NCBI RefSeq assembly: GCF_052114605.1
Contig: NZ_JBFRFB010000005.1
Coordinates: forward strand, 248,001 to 312,000
Reading direction: 5' to 3'
DNA: 64,000 nt
DNA from: Microvirga sp052114605
GTDB taxonomy: Bacteria > Pseudomonadota > Alphaproteobacteria > Rhizobiales > Beijerinckiaceae
This document shows, piece after piece, positions 18,500-29,477 of this stretch. The notes beneath the pieces are model-generated. The model worked only from the letters and a program-made list of their open reading frames with translations, was not told where the DNA came from and did no database searches. The position numbers were made by a program, and so were the translations under genes. The stretch's first letter is position 1; each line of letters begins with the position of its first letter.

Positions 18500-18503
<4 letters not shown>
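17832..18503 (+). CDS. ylxR: YlxR-family RNA-binding protein with L7Ae-like second domain
   Basis: The 223-aa protein starts with a YlxR/DUF448 domain (PERTCIITRE, LPGRGVWVTARRDMVEQAV, residues 1-85), followed by an L7Ae/YlxQ-like part (about 95-190; GQVEKAI-like elements are weak). In Firmicutes YlxR and YlxQ are separate genes; alphaproteobacteria commonly fuse them. The position between nusA and infB is conserved. Start GTG 17832 gives the conserved PERTC context. Codons from about 18170 to 18350 are clearly more A/T-rich than the flanks. The ATGA overlap couples it to infB. Confidence 0.88.
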
Positions 18504-21540
<3,037 letters not shown>

Positions 21541-21541
<1 letters not shown>

Positions 21542-21654
21542 GCATCGAACCCAAAAGTGGACACCACTTTTGGGCTCCATTTGATGCTTAGCTTTAAAAG
21601 CAGAGCATCGTTCGGACCGGAAAACCGGAATCCACTTTTCCGTACGATGCTCTG
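21541..21654. repeat. Two palindromic repeats after infB
   Basis: The first palindrome (21541-21587) has AGCATC...GATGCT ends and an inner CCCAAAAGTGG-ACA-CCACTTTTGGG stem. The second (21601-21654) has perfect 11-bp arms CAGAGCATCGT and ACGATGCTCTG. Both belong to the family seen at 564-607 and, in part, 11625-11660. They sit between infB and its terminator. Confidence 0.75.
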
Positions 21655-21697
21655 GCCGCCTCACGCCTGATCGATCCTCAGGCCTGAAACATTCATC

Positions 21698-21732
21698 ATC
21701 GTGGCCGGGTTATTCCCGGCCACGATTTTTTT
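21698..21732 (+). terminator. Intrinsic terminator of the rimP-infB operon
   Basis: A perfect 12-bp stem ATCGTGGCCGGG / CCCGGCCACGAT with loop TTATT is followed by a seven-base T run. It ends only 32 bp before rbfA, so rbfA either has its own promoter beyond it or depends on read-through. Confidence 0.85.
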
Positions 21733-21764
21733 GAAGGATCCGGTCCGATCCCGGAGAAATGACA

Positions 21765-22190
21765 ATGGCAAAACGTTTCGAACAAACCACCGGCCCCTCG
21801 CAGCGACAGCAGCGCGTGGCTGAAATCATCCGTCACGCTCTCGCCGAGGTGCTCTCGCGCGGCGATTTGCAGGACGACGTGCTGACCAAGAACGTCATCA
21901 CAATCCCCGAAGTGCGCATGTCGCCGGATCTCAAGCTCGCCACCGCCTATGTCATGCCGCTCGGCGGCAAGGACGAGGATGCGGTGATCAAGGCGCTGGA
22001 GAAGAACAAGAAGCACCTGCGCCAGGAAGTCGCCCGCCGCGTGAACCTGAAATTCGCGCCCGACCTGCGCTTCCGCCGCGACGAGAGCTTCGACGAGGCC
22101 GCGCGAATCGATGCGCTGCTACGCTCGGAGCGCGTGGCGCGCGACACCGGTAAACCCGAAGCCGACGATGAGGACGAGCAGGACGCCTGA
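21765..22190 (+). CDS. rbfA: 30S ribosome-binding factor RbfA
   Basis: The 141-aa cold-shock ribosome assembly factor has a KH-like domain (residues 10-115) with QRQQRVAEIIRHALAEVL and KLATAYVMPLGG, and an acidic tail. RbfA acts on helix 1 of 16S rRNA in late 30S maturation. ATG 21765 is favoured over ATG 21759 because GGAGAA is better spaced. It follows the infB terminator, and a membrane-protein gene separates it from truB, which usually follows directly. Confidence 0.94.
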   Translation: MAKRFEQTTGPSQRQQRVAEIIRHALAEVLSRGDLQDDVLTKNVITIPEVRMSPDLKLATAYVMPLGGKDEDAVIKALEKNKKHLRQEVARRVNLKFAPDLRFRRDESFDEAARIDALLRSERVARDTGKPEADDEDEQDA

Positions 22191-22207
22191 GCGAAGGATC
22201 GTCCACC

Positions 22208-22792
22208 GTGTCTGACGCATTCGAAAAAGCCGCGCAGGGCATCATCGATGTCCGGTTCACGCCATCGCCAGCGGATATGAAGGTTCTGGCGCGGCATGTT
22301 CCGGATCGTCCCTATCTCGTCATCGTCACCGTCCTGTCCCGCATCGGCGCCTTCGCGGTCATGGCTGGTCTGGCTGGGCTCGTTCTTTGGAATCTCGATG
22401 CACTCCAGGCGAGCTTTCCGGAAAAGGCCACTCTCACGATTGGAGGCGGTCTTGCAGGGCTCATGGCTTTTCGCATGTTGTTCGAAAAGGGATGGCGGCG
22501 CAGCATCCGCAAATCCCTTTTCCATCCCGCGCAGAGTTTGCACGTCACCAGCGATGGACATGCTCTCACCATCACAGACGAGCATGTCAGAACCCGCATC
22601 GCGTTTGCAGGCATCGAGCGAATGGCCAGGCTGGAAGCCCATCTGATCTTCTACAGAAAGCGCGATGCGCTTCTCGCTTTGCCCAAAGCGGCCTTCGCGC
22701 AACCAGAAGCCTTCGACGCTTTCGCCTCTTTTATGCAGAGCCGCATGGCCGCCGATAACTTCCAACAAACAATTTCAGAGAAAACCGCATGA
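22208..22792 (+). CDS. Two-helix membrane protein, YcxB-like
   Basis: The 194-aa protein has two hydrophobic segments (residues about 38-62 and 73-92), followed by a soluble part with LHVTSDGHALTITDEHVRTRIAFAGIER and LIFYRKRDALLALPKAAF, the strand pattern of YcxB-like C-terminal domains. Function is unknown. GTG 22208 is the likely start. It lies in the otherwise conserved rbfA-truB interval, 17 bp after rbfA, and overlaps truB by ATGA, so it is probably cotranscribed. Codon use is slightly less G+C-rich than its neighbours. Confidence 0.7.
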   Translation: MSDAFEKAAQGIIDVRFTPSPADMKVLARHVPDRPYLVIVTVLSRIGAFAVMAGLAGLVLWNLDALQASFPEKATLTIGGGLAGLMAFRMLFEKGWRRSIRKSLFHPAQSLHVTSDGHALTITDEHVRTRIAFAGIERMARLEAHLIFYRKRDALLALPKAAFAQPEAFDAFASFMQSRMAADNFQQTISEKTA

Positions 22793-23721
22793 CCGACGCC
22801 CCTCAGAACGAGCGCCCTCCCCGCCGCCCTCAAGGTGACCGCCCGAAGAAGCGCGACGTGAATGGCTGGATCATCCTCGACAAAGGCGTCGGCATGACGT
22901 CGACGCACGCGGTCGCCGTGGTCAAGCGCGGGCTCTCGGCCAAGAAGGCGGGCCATGCGGGCACGCTCGATCCCCTCGCCTCCGGCATCCTGCCGATTGC
23001 GCTGGGCGAAGCCACCAAGACCGTGCCGTTCATCATGGACGGCCGGAAATCCTACGTGTTCACCGTCGCCTGGGGCGCGGAGACCAATACGGACGACACC
23101 GAGGGCGATATCGTCGAGCAGACGGACAAGCTGCCGGAGCCGTCCGAGATCGAGGCGCTGCTGCCGCGCTTCACCGGCTCTATCCAGCAGGTGCCGCCGC
23201 GTTTCTCAGCCATCAAGATCCAGGGCGAGCGCGCCTACGATCTCGCCCGCGGAGGCGAAGTAGTGGAGCTGCAGGCACGGACCGTCGAAATCGACCGTCT
23301 CACCTTAGTACACCACGATGGCAACCGCTCTATCATCGAAGCCGATTGCGGCAAGGGCACCTATGTGCGCGCCATCGCCCGCGATCTCGGCCGCGCGCTC
23401 GGCTGCCTCGGCCATATCGCGGCGCTCCGGCGCACGCGCGTCGGCCCCTTCACGGAGCATGATGCGGTAACGGTGGACGATCTCGCCACCAACGCCGCCG
23501 CCCTGCGCCCGGTGGAAACCGCTCTCGACGAAATCTCGTCCGTTGCGGTGAGCCGCGACATGGCCACCCGCCTCATGCGCGGCCAGTCGATCATCCTGCG
23601 CGGCCGTGATGCGCCGATCTCCGGCAAGGCCTATGCCACCTGCAACGGCGTGCTGGTGGCCGTCGGCGACGTGGAGCGCGGCGAACTGGTGCCGCATCGG
23701 GTGTTCAACCTCGGGGCTTAA
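22789..23721 (+). CDS. truB: tRNA pseudouridine-55 synthase TruB
   Basis: The 310-aa enzyme isomerises U55 in the T loop of tRNA. The catalytic motif GHAGTLDPLASGILPIALG (Asp near residue 61) is intact, as are KSYVFTVAWGAETNTDD, PPRFSAIKIQGERAY and the RNA-binding GTYVRAIARDLG. A basic N-terminal extension of about 25 residues precedes GWIILDKG. A strong hairpin follows the stop. Confidence 0.96.
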   Translation: MTDAPQNERPPRRPQGDRPKKRDVNGWIILDKGVGMTSTHAVAVVKRGLSAKKAGHAGTLDPLASGILPIALGEATKTVPFIMDGRKSYVFTVAWGAETNTDDTEGDIVEQTDKLPEPSEIEALLPRFTGSIQQVPPRFSAIKIQGERAYDLARGGEVVELQARTVEIDRLTLVHHDGNRSIIEADCGKGTYVRAIARDLGRALGCLGHIAALRRTRVGPFTEHDAVTVDDLATNAAALRPVETALDEISSVAVSRDMATRLMRGQSIILRGRDAPISGKAYATCNGVLVAVGDVERGELVPHRVFNLGA

Positions 23722-23726
23722 AACAT

Positions 23727-23760
23727 GTCATCCCGGATCGGCTTCGCCGTCCGGGATGAC
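23727..23760. repeat. Palindromic hairpin after truB
   Basis: GTCATCCCGGA and TCCGGGATGAC form perfect 11-bp arms around a GC-rich 12-base loop, five bases after the truB stop. A related hairpin lies at 4062-4093. It lacks a T tract. The rest of the 296-bp truB-rpsO gap shows no ORF; the ribosome site GAAAGGA precedes rpsO. Confidence 0.7.
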
Positions 23761-24017
23761 ACCCTCCGCGATAGGCTCCGATTACCCTCCTCGCAGCCAA
23801 GCCATCCCATTGCCCCGCTTGGCAAAAATGATTTTTCTGGCACTTTGCCGCAATTGGTGTATGGTGCGCCCGCTTTGAGGGCCATGAGCCCTTGAGGACG
23901 TCACGGATATGAAGACCGCGCTGGACGACATCCCGGCCCGGCCTTTCCCGGACGAATCCGACCTTCAGGTCTTAAAGGCCAAGGTCTCACTGAACAGCAA
24001 ACCTGAAAGGATATGCG

Positions 24018-24287
24018 ATGTCGATTACTGCTGAGCGCAAAACTGCGCTTGTGAAGGAATTCGCCCAGAAGACTGGCGATACCGGCTCCCCCGAGGTGCA
24101 GGTCGCGATCCTCACCGAGCGGATCAACAACCTGACCGGTCACTTCAAGACTCACGCCAAGGACAACCACTCCCGTCGTGGCCTCCTGAAGCTCGTGTCG
24201 TCGCGTCGTTCGCTTCTCGACTACCTGAAGAAGAAGGACGAGAGCCGCTACCGCACGCTGATCGAGAAGCTCGGCATTCGCCGCTAG
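24018..24287 (+). CDS. rpsO: 30S ribosomal protein S15
   Basis: The 89-aa protein matches S15 over its full length: TGSPEVQVAILTERI, LTGHFKTHAKD and HSRRGLLKLVSSRR (16S rRNA contact) are all present. S15 binds the 16S central domain early in assembly and often regulates its own mRNA. The rpsO-pnp order is conserved across proteobacteria. GAAAGGA lies seven bases before the ATG. Confidence 0.98.
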   Translation: MSITAERKTALVKEFAQKTGDTGSPEVQVAILTERINNLTGHFKTHAKDNHSRRGLLKLVSSRRSLLDYLKKKDESRYRTLIEKLGIRR

Positions 24288-24304
24288 GCTTTTTGCGAGA
24301 ACTT

Positions 24305-24528
24305 CCGTCCGGAGCACGGCTCCGGACGGTCTTCCGGGCCGGACCTTCAAGGATCGTGCCCCGGATCTTCCGAACGGATCGGGCGACCGGCCCGAAAGGT
24401 TCGCTCCGGCGCTGGCGAGACAACAACATGTCCCGGCGCCCTTTTCGAGGAGACGGACGACGCGATGACCATGGCAGGATCGCAAGAGGCTTGGAAAGGC
24501 GGCATGTTCCGCCCAACGAGCCTCTTGC
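24305..24528 (+). promoter_or_regulatory. Structured rpsO-pnp intergenic leader (two hairpins)
   Basis: CCGTCCGGAGC / GCTCCGGACGG (24305-24329, loop ACG, no T run) follows rpsO. A longer imperfect hairpin at 24482-24528 starts with a perfect GCAAGAGGC / GCCTCTTGC stem and has an inner GGCGG/CCGCC helix. In E. coli the pnp leader forms an RNase III-cleaved stem through which PNPase represses itself; the second hairpin, 53 nt before pnp, fits that role. This is inference from position and structure. Confidence 0.5.
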
Positions 24529-24580
24529 CGTCTTGCTCATGGCATCGAGCCCCCGCTCCTGCTGTCATGAAAGACGAAAC

Positions 24581-26734
24581 ATGTTCGATACACAACGCGA
24601 AGAACTGATCTGGGGTGGGCGCAAGCTCACGCTCGAAACCGGCCGCATGGCCCGCCAGGCCGATGGCGCCGTGATCGCCACCTATGGTGAGACCACCGTG
24701 CTCGCCACCGTCGTTTCGGCCAAGGAGCCGAAGCCCGGCTTCGACTTCTTCCCGCTCACGGTGAACTACCAGGAGCGCGCCTACGCCGCCGGTCGTATTC
24801 CGGGCGGCTACTTCAAGCGCGAAGGCCGTCCGAGTGAGAAGGAGACGCTGGTCTCCCGCCTCATCGACCGCCCGATCCGCCCCCTCTTCGTCGAAGGCTA
24901 CAAGAACGACACGCAGGTCGTGGTGACCGTGCTCTCGCACGATCTCGAGAACGATCCCGACATCGTCGGCATGGTCGCTGCCTCGGCTGCGCTGACCCTC
25001 TCCGGCGTGCCCTTCATGGGCCCCGTGGGCGCTGCCCGCGTCGGCTATATCGGCGGCCAGTACAAGCTGAACCCGCCGCTGCAGGAAATGGAAGAGACGG
25101 TTCTTGACCTCGTGGTCGCCGGCACCGCCGACGCCGTGCTGATGGTCGAGTCGGAAGCCAAGGAACTGCCGGAAGACGTGATGCTCGGCGCCGTGATGTT
25201 CGGCCACAAGCACTTCCAGCCGGTGATCGAGGCCATCATCCGCCTCGCCGAGAAGGCCGCCAAGGAGCCGCGCGACTATAAGCCGGCCGATGTCTCCGAC
25301 GTGGAGAAGGCCGTTCTGGAAATCGCCGAGACGGACCTGCGCGAAGCCTACAAGATCACCAAGAAGCAGGACCGCTACACCGCCGTCGACGCCGTGAAGG
25401 CGAAGGTGTTCGAAGCGCTCTGCCCCGCTGAAGGCGAAGCCAAGTTCGAGCCCGAGAAGGTTAAGGCCGTCTTCAAGGACGCCCAGGCCAAGGTCGTGCG
25501 CTGGAACATTCTCGACACCGGCTCCCGCATCGATGGCCGCGATCTCAAGACCGTGCGCTCGATCGTGTCCGAAGTCGGCGTTCTGCCCCGCACCCACGGC
25601 TCGGCCGTGTTCACCCGCGGCGAAACGCAGGCCCTCGTGGTGGCCACCCTCGGCACCGGCGAGGACGAGCAGTACATCGACCAGCTCGAAGGCACCCGCA
25701 AGGAAACCTTCCTGCTGCACTACAACTTCCCGCCCTATTCCGTCGGTGAGACGGGCCGCATGGGCTCGCCTGGCCGCCGCGAAATCGGCCACGGCAAGCT
25801 CGCTTGGCGCGCCATCCACCCGATGCTGCCGGCAACCCATGACTTCCCCTATACGATCCGCGTCGTGTCGGAGATCACCGAGTCGAACGGCTCCTCCTCC
25901 ATGGCCTCCGTCTGCGGCGCTTCGCTGGCGCTGATGGATGCGGGCGTTCCGCTTCGCCGTCCGGTCGCCGGCATCGCCATGGGCCTCATCCTCGAGGGTG
26001 AGCGCTATGCGGTCCTGTCCGACATTCTCGGCGACGAGGATCACCTCGGCGACATGGACTTCAAGGTGGCCGGTACCGACCAGGGCATCACCTCGCTCCA
26101 GATGGACATCAAGATCGCCGGTATCACCGAAGAGATCATGCGTGTCGCTCTCGAGCAGGCCAAGGGCGGCCGCGCCTACATTCTCGACGAGATGAACAAG
26201 GCGCTCACCGCTCCGCGCGCCGAACTCGGCGAGCATGCTCCGCGCATCGAGACCATGCAGATCCCGGTCGACAAGATCCGCGAAGTCATCGGTTCGGGCG
26301 GCAAGGTCATCCGCGAGATCGTGGAGAAAACCGGCGCGAAGATCGACATCAACGACGACGGTCTCATCAAGATCGCCTCCGCCGACGGCAAGTCGATCAA
26401 GGCCGCCTATAACTGGATCCGCTCCATCGTCGCCGAGCCCGAGATCAACGTGATCTATGAAGGTACGGTCGTGAAGGTGATGGAGTTCGGCGCCTTCGTG
26501 AACTTCTTCGGTTCCCGCGACGGCCTCGTGCACATCTCGGAGCTCGCCAAGAACCGCGTCGCCAAGGTGACGGACGTCGTCAAGGAAGGCGACAAGGTCA
26601 AGGTGAAGTTCCTCGGCATGGACGATCGCGGCAAGGTTCGCCTTTCCATGAAGGTCGTGAACCAGGAAACCGGCGAAGACATCACCGAGCAGCTCAAGGC
26701 CGAGCGCGAACAGCAGAAAGCTGCGGGCGAGTAA
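24581..26734 (+). CDS. pnp: Polyribonucleotide nucleotidyltransferase (PNPase)
   Basis: The 717-aa phosphorolytic exoribonuclease has two RNase PH domains (residues about 1-220 and 310-545) joined by a helical domain, a KH domain (about 555-620; VIGSGGKVIREIVEKTGAKI) and an S1 domain (about 625-695). ATG 24581 gives the conserved MFDTQREELIWGGRKL start; an open frame reaching back to 24293 is leader sequence, not protein. A terminator lies 27 bp after the stop. Confidence 0.97.
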   Translation: MFDTQREELIWGGRKLTLETGRMARQADGAVIATYGETTVLATVVSAKEPKPGFDFFPLTVNYQERAYAAGRIPGGYFKREGRPSEKETLVSRLIDRPIRPLFVEGYKNDTQVVVTVLSHDLENDPDIVGMVAASAALTLSGVPFMGPVGAARVGYIGGQYKLNPPLQEMEETVLDLVVAGTADAVLMVESEAKELPEDVMLGAVMFGHKHFQPVIEAIIRLAEKAAKEPRDYKPADVSDVEKAVLEIAETDLREAYKITKKQDRYTAVDAVKAKVFEALCPAEGEAKFEPEKVKAVFKDAQAKVVRWNILDTGSRIDGRDLKTVRSIVSEVGVLPRTHGSAVFTRGETQALVVATLGTGEDEQYIDQLEGTRKETFLLHYNFPPYSVGETGRMGSPGRREIGHGKLAWRAIHPMLPATHDFPYTIRVVSEITESNGSSSMASVCGASLALMDAGVPLRRPVAGIAMGLILEGERYAVLSDILGDEDHLGDMDFKVAGTDQGITSLQMDIKIAGITEEIMRVALEQAKGGRAYILDEMNKALTAPRAELGEHAPRIETMQIPVDKIREVIGSGGKVIREIVEKTGAKIDINDDGLIKIASADGKSIKAAYNWIRSIVAEPEINVIYEGTVVKVMEFGAFVNFFGSRDGLVHISELAKNRVAKVTDVVKEGDKVKVKFLGMDDRGKVRLSMKVVNQETGEDITEQLKAEREQQKAAGE

Positions 26735-26760
26735 CTGCGTTAGCCTGATTAAGAATAGTG

Positions 26761-26788
26761 AAGGCGCGGTTTCGGCCGCGCCTTTTTT
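26761..26788 (+). terminator. Intrinsic terminator after pnp
   Basis: AAGGCGCGG / CCGCGCCTT stem with loop TTTCGG, followed by a T-rich run TTTTTTATTT. It closes the rpsO-pnp unit just before the convergent AraC-family gene. Confidence 0.85.
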
Positions 26789-26806
26789 ATTTATCCAAGA
26801 GCAATC

Positions 26807-27652
26807 TCACTTCAGCGGAAGACAGATATCCGTCCGCAGCTCTGTCGGCGGCGTGTCGCGCGGGTTATTGAGATACTCCTCGAAGACCGGCGCATCGGCG
26901 GCATCGCGCCCGGAAGCGGGAAGCCATTGGCCGTAAAGCCAATCGTAAGCCGCACGCATATCGCCGTACGGGCCCTTATATTTCAGCACGGCATAGTCAC
27001 CGCCGCGTATCCGCGTTGTCAGAAGCGGTGCGTCAGCATTCAACGGATCACTGATCGTAACACCGGCTTGAGATTTCAACTCGGACTCCGGCACGTGCGT
27101 GGGATCATCAAGATACACGCCGATCATGCGCAGATCCGGTCTGATGAGATTGCGGGCCGCCAGCGTCGTGAACAACAGGTCGAAGCTCTTGCCGATGCTC
27201 ATATACGAGCCGCGATGATCGACGGCGATCAAGGTCATGGCAGGAACTTGGGTCACGGCAACGTCATACATGGCTTGGACATCTTGTGCGGTTGGAGATT
27301 TGAAGACCGAGTGAGCACCGACCTCGCGATATTTCGCAGGCGGCAATCCAAAGGCGGCGCTGAAGGCACGGGTGAAGGAGGCCTGGCTGTCGTATTGGGC
27401 GCGGGCCGCGATTTGCGGAATCGGCTTGTTCGTGTGGGCAAGCTCTGCGGCTGCTCGCTGCAGTCTCAGGCGTTTGGCGGTTGCTGCGACCGTTTCTCCA
27501 AAGGAGGCCTGATAAATCCGATGCCAGTGATAAGGAGACAGACAGGCAATCTCGGCAAGAACATCGAGATTGAGGTCATCGTCCAGATGATCGTGGATAT
27601 AGGATGAAACACGCGTAAGGCGGTTCGCGTAACTCTCTGAAACAGGCTTCAT
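26807..27652 (-). CDS. AraC-family regulator with GyrI-like effector domain
   Basis: The 281-aa protein has two N-terminal AraC-type HTH motifs (residues 5-105; SYIHDHLDDDLNLDVLAEIA and SFTRAFSAAFGLPPAKYRE) and a C-terminal GyrI-like small-molecule-binding domain (about 125-280). This order matches the Rob/SbmC-fused regulators that respond to drugs or other small ligands. ATG 27652 is chosen; a GTG lies three codons upstream. It is followed upstream by the cyclase gene on the same strand, 67 bp away. Target genes are unknown. Confidence 0.85.
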   Translation of the reverse strand: MKPVSESYANRLTRVSSYIHDHLDDDLNLDVLAEIACLSPYHWHRIYQASFGETVAATAKRLRLQRAAAELAHTNKPIPQIAARAQYDSQASFTRAFSAAFGLPPAKYREVGAHSVFKSPTAQDVQAMYDVAVTQVPAMTLIAVDHRGSYMSIGKSFDLLFTTLAARNLIRPDLRMIGVYLDDPTHVPESELKSQAGVTISDPLNADAPLLTTRIRGGDYAVLKYKGPYGDMRAAYDWLYGQWLPASGRDAADAPVFEEYLNNPRDTPPTELRTDICLPLK

Positions 27653-27718
27653 TGTCCGCACCCGATAGGCTTGATTGCCTAATCTTAAACGGAAGCCTTT
27701 TGATAAATCCTGCTATTC

Positions 27719-29395
27719 TTATCGCAACCCATCCACCTCCGGAATAATCCAGCTGTCCAGCGGCGCCGCCCTGCCCCGGATCATCACCGTCTGGCGCTCG
27801 TGTTGCGAGAGGTCGAGGCCGGCGCGGGTGGCGAGGTGTTCGGAGATCACCAGTTCAACGTCGAGCTCCTTGGCGAGGCCCTCCAGGCGGCTTGCGGCGT
27901 TGATGGTGTCGCCCACGGCGGTGAGGCTTGTGGCCTGGCCGTAGCCCATTTCGCCGACGATTGCCGGGCCTGCGTGGAGGCTCATGGCGATCTTGAGCGG
28001 GTGTTCGAATTCGGTTGAATAATCGGCGTTGAGGTCGGCAAGGCCGGCATGGATGCGGCAGGCGGCGTCCACGGCCTGGCGCGCCGCTTCCTCTGGCGAG
28101 GCCTTGAGGCCGAAGAGGGCGAGCACGCCGTCCCCGACGAATTTGTCGATATAGCCACCCGCATCCTCGACAGACTCACCCACCACCTCGAAATAGCGGT
28201 TGAGGATGAACACGGTGTCGAAGGGCAGGCGGCGCTCGGCGAGGCTCGTGAAGCCGCGCAGGTCGCAGAACAGGACTGCGATCTCCCGCTCCTGCCCCTG
28301 CGCCCGCCCGGCGCTCACCAGAGGCGTCAGGCCGTTGCGACCGGCGGAGAGGATCGGCACCACGGAGGCGTCGTGGGTGGGCCTGAACTGGCAGGCGAGA
28401 CGCACATGCGGCCCGGCCTTGATTCGGTTGAGGGTTGCCTGTTCCTGCGGGGAGGGCGGCGGCTCCTTGTGATGCCCGTCGATCACTCGCACCCGGCAGG
28501 TGGAGCAGCGGCCCCTGCCACCGCACACTGAGATGTGCGGAATGCCCGCGATGCGGCTTGCCTCCAGCACGGTGAAGCCGATGGGCACGGTGGCCGTCTG
28601 ATTGTTGGGATAGGAGATCCGCACCCGCCGCTTGAAAAGCAGGCCGCTCCGAATGGCGCGGGCAAGCAGCGTCGCACCGATAAGGCCCGTGAAGGCGGCA
28701 TAGAGGCCTACATCCGCATAGGCCAGCAATACGGAACCTGATTCAGGGCGCCCCTCAACGGGAAACCTTTCAGGCATCGCGGCAATCTCGCGCCCGGCTT
28801 CCGCGAAACCCAGCAAGGCCAGAACGGGCAAGAGGATCGCCGCCGTGTAAAGGGCGAGGGCAGGGCGCGGAAACCAGGGTTTTGGGCGCAGCCAGAAATA
28901 AATGCCCAGGCACCCATGAAGCCAGGCGATGACCAACGCGATGGCTTGGCGCAGCCCGATCATGGGCCGGTTGATCCAGAGATTGCGCACGACCTCCGGG
29001 TAATCCGCCTCCCACCCGGTAATGCTCCATTCCACCCGGGTGCCGACCACATGGGAGATGATGAGGAAGGGCAGGACGAGACCAAGAATCAGCTGCGCCG
29101 CCTCGCGCGCGGGCATGCGCAGGGTCCGCCGCCGGTAGAGGGCATAAAGCGCCAGCAGGAAATGCAGCAGGATCGACCCGTAGAGGAGGGTGGTGCCGAC
29201 CGGGTTTCGCCAGAGGCGGTTGAACCAGTGGCGGCCCGCCTCCATCGCTTCGATGGAGACGAGCCCGAGGGCGTGGTTGCTGAAATGGGTAAGCAGGAAA
29301 AGCCCGAGCACGAGGCCCGAAGCCAGACGAATCTCCCGCCATGGAATCGCTGTGCGGCCAAGATGGCCTGCCCCTGTTCCGCCCTGCTCCCGCAT
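27719..29395 (-). CDS. Membrane-anchored class III adenylate cyclase with [2Fe-2S] domain (CyaC-like)
   Basis: The 558-aa protein has six predicted membrane helices (residues about 24-44, 67-87, 100-118, 146-168, 176-196, 224-248) with histidines inside helices 1, 2, 3 and 4. A ferredoxin-like domain with CGGRGRCSTC near 289-298 and a fourth Cys in LACQ near 335 follows. A class III cyclase domain (about 365-540) completes it: metal-binding FCDLRGFTSL and KFVGDGVLALFG, and VGDTINAASR with the catalytic Asn and Arg. The layout resembles the heme-b, SdhC-like redox-controlled CyaC of Sinorhizobium. cAMP rather than cGMP is assumed. Confidence 0.85.
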   Translation of the reverse strand: MREQGGTGAGHLGRTAIPWREIRLASGLVLGLFLLTHFSNHALGLVSIEAMEAGRHWFNRLWRNPVGTTLLYGSILLHFLLALYALYRRRTLRMPAREAAQLILGLVLPFLIISHVVGTRVEWSITGWEADYPEVVRNLWINRPMIGLRQAIALVIAWLHGCLGIYFWLRPKPWFPRPALALYTAAILLPVLALLGFAEAGREIAAMPERFPVEGRPESGSVLLAYADVGLYAAFTGLIGATLLARAIRSGLLFKRRVRISYPNNQTATVPIGFTVLEASRIAGIPHISVCGGRGRCSTCRVRVIDGHHKEPPPSPQEQATLNRIKAGPHVRLACQFRPTHDASVVPILSAGRNGLTPLVSAGRAQGQEREIAVLFCDLRGFTSLAERRLPFDTVFILNRYFEVVGESVEDAGGYIDKFVGDGVLALFGLKASPEEAARQAVDAACRIHAGLADLNADYSTEFEHPLKIAMSLHAGPAIVGEMGYGQATSLTAVGDTINAASRLEGLAKELDVELVISEHLATRAGLDLSQHERQTVMIRGRAAPLDSWIIPEVDGLR

Positions 29396-29477
29396 CGGCC
29401 TCTTTCGCGTCGCACCGCTGTCAGGAAGCTATATGGCTCGGGGACGAGTCAAATCACTATCCCTGGAACGGTGCGGT

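Noticed and set aside
24293..24580. An N-terminal extension of pnp
   Set aside because: PNPase starts at the conserved MFDTQREE; the upstream frame is unconserved in character and contains strong RNA hairpins.
24347..26533. A 728-codon open frame antisense to pnp
   Set aside because: It mirrors the G+C-biased codons of pnp, lacks any recognisable domain, and is rich in His/Asp/Gly/Val as antisense shadows are.
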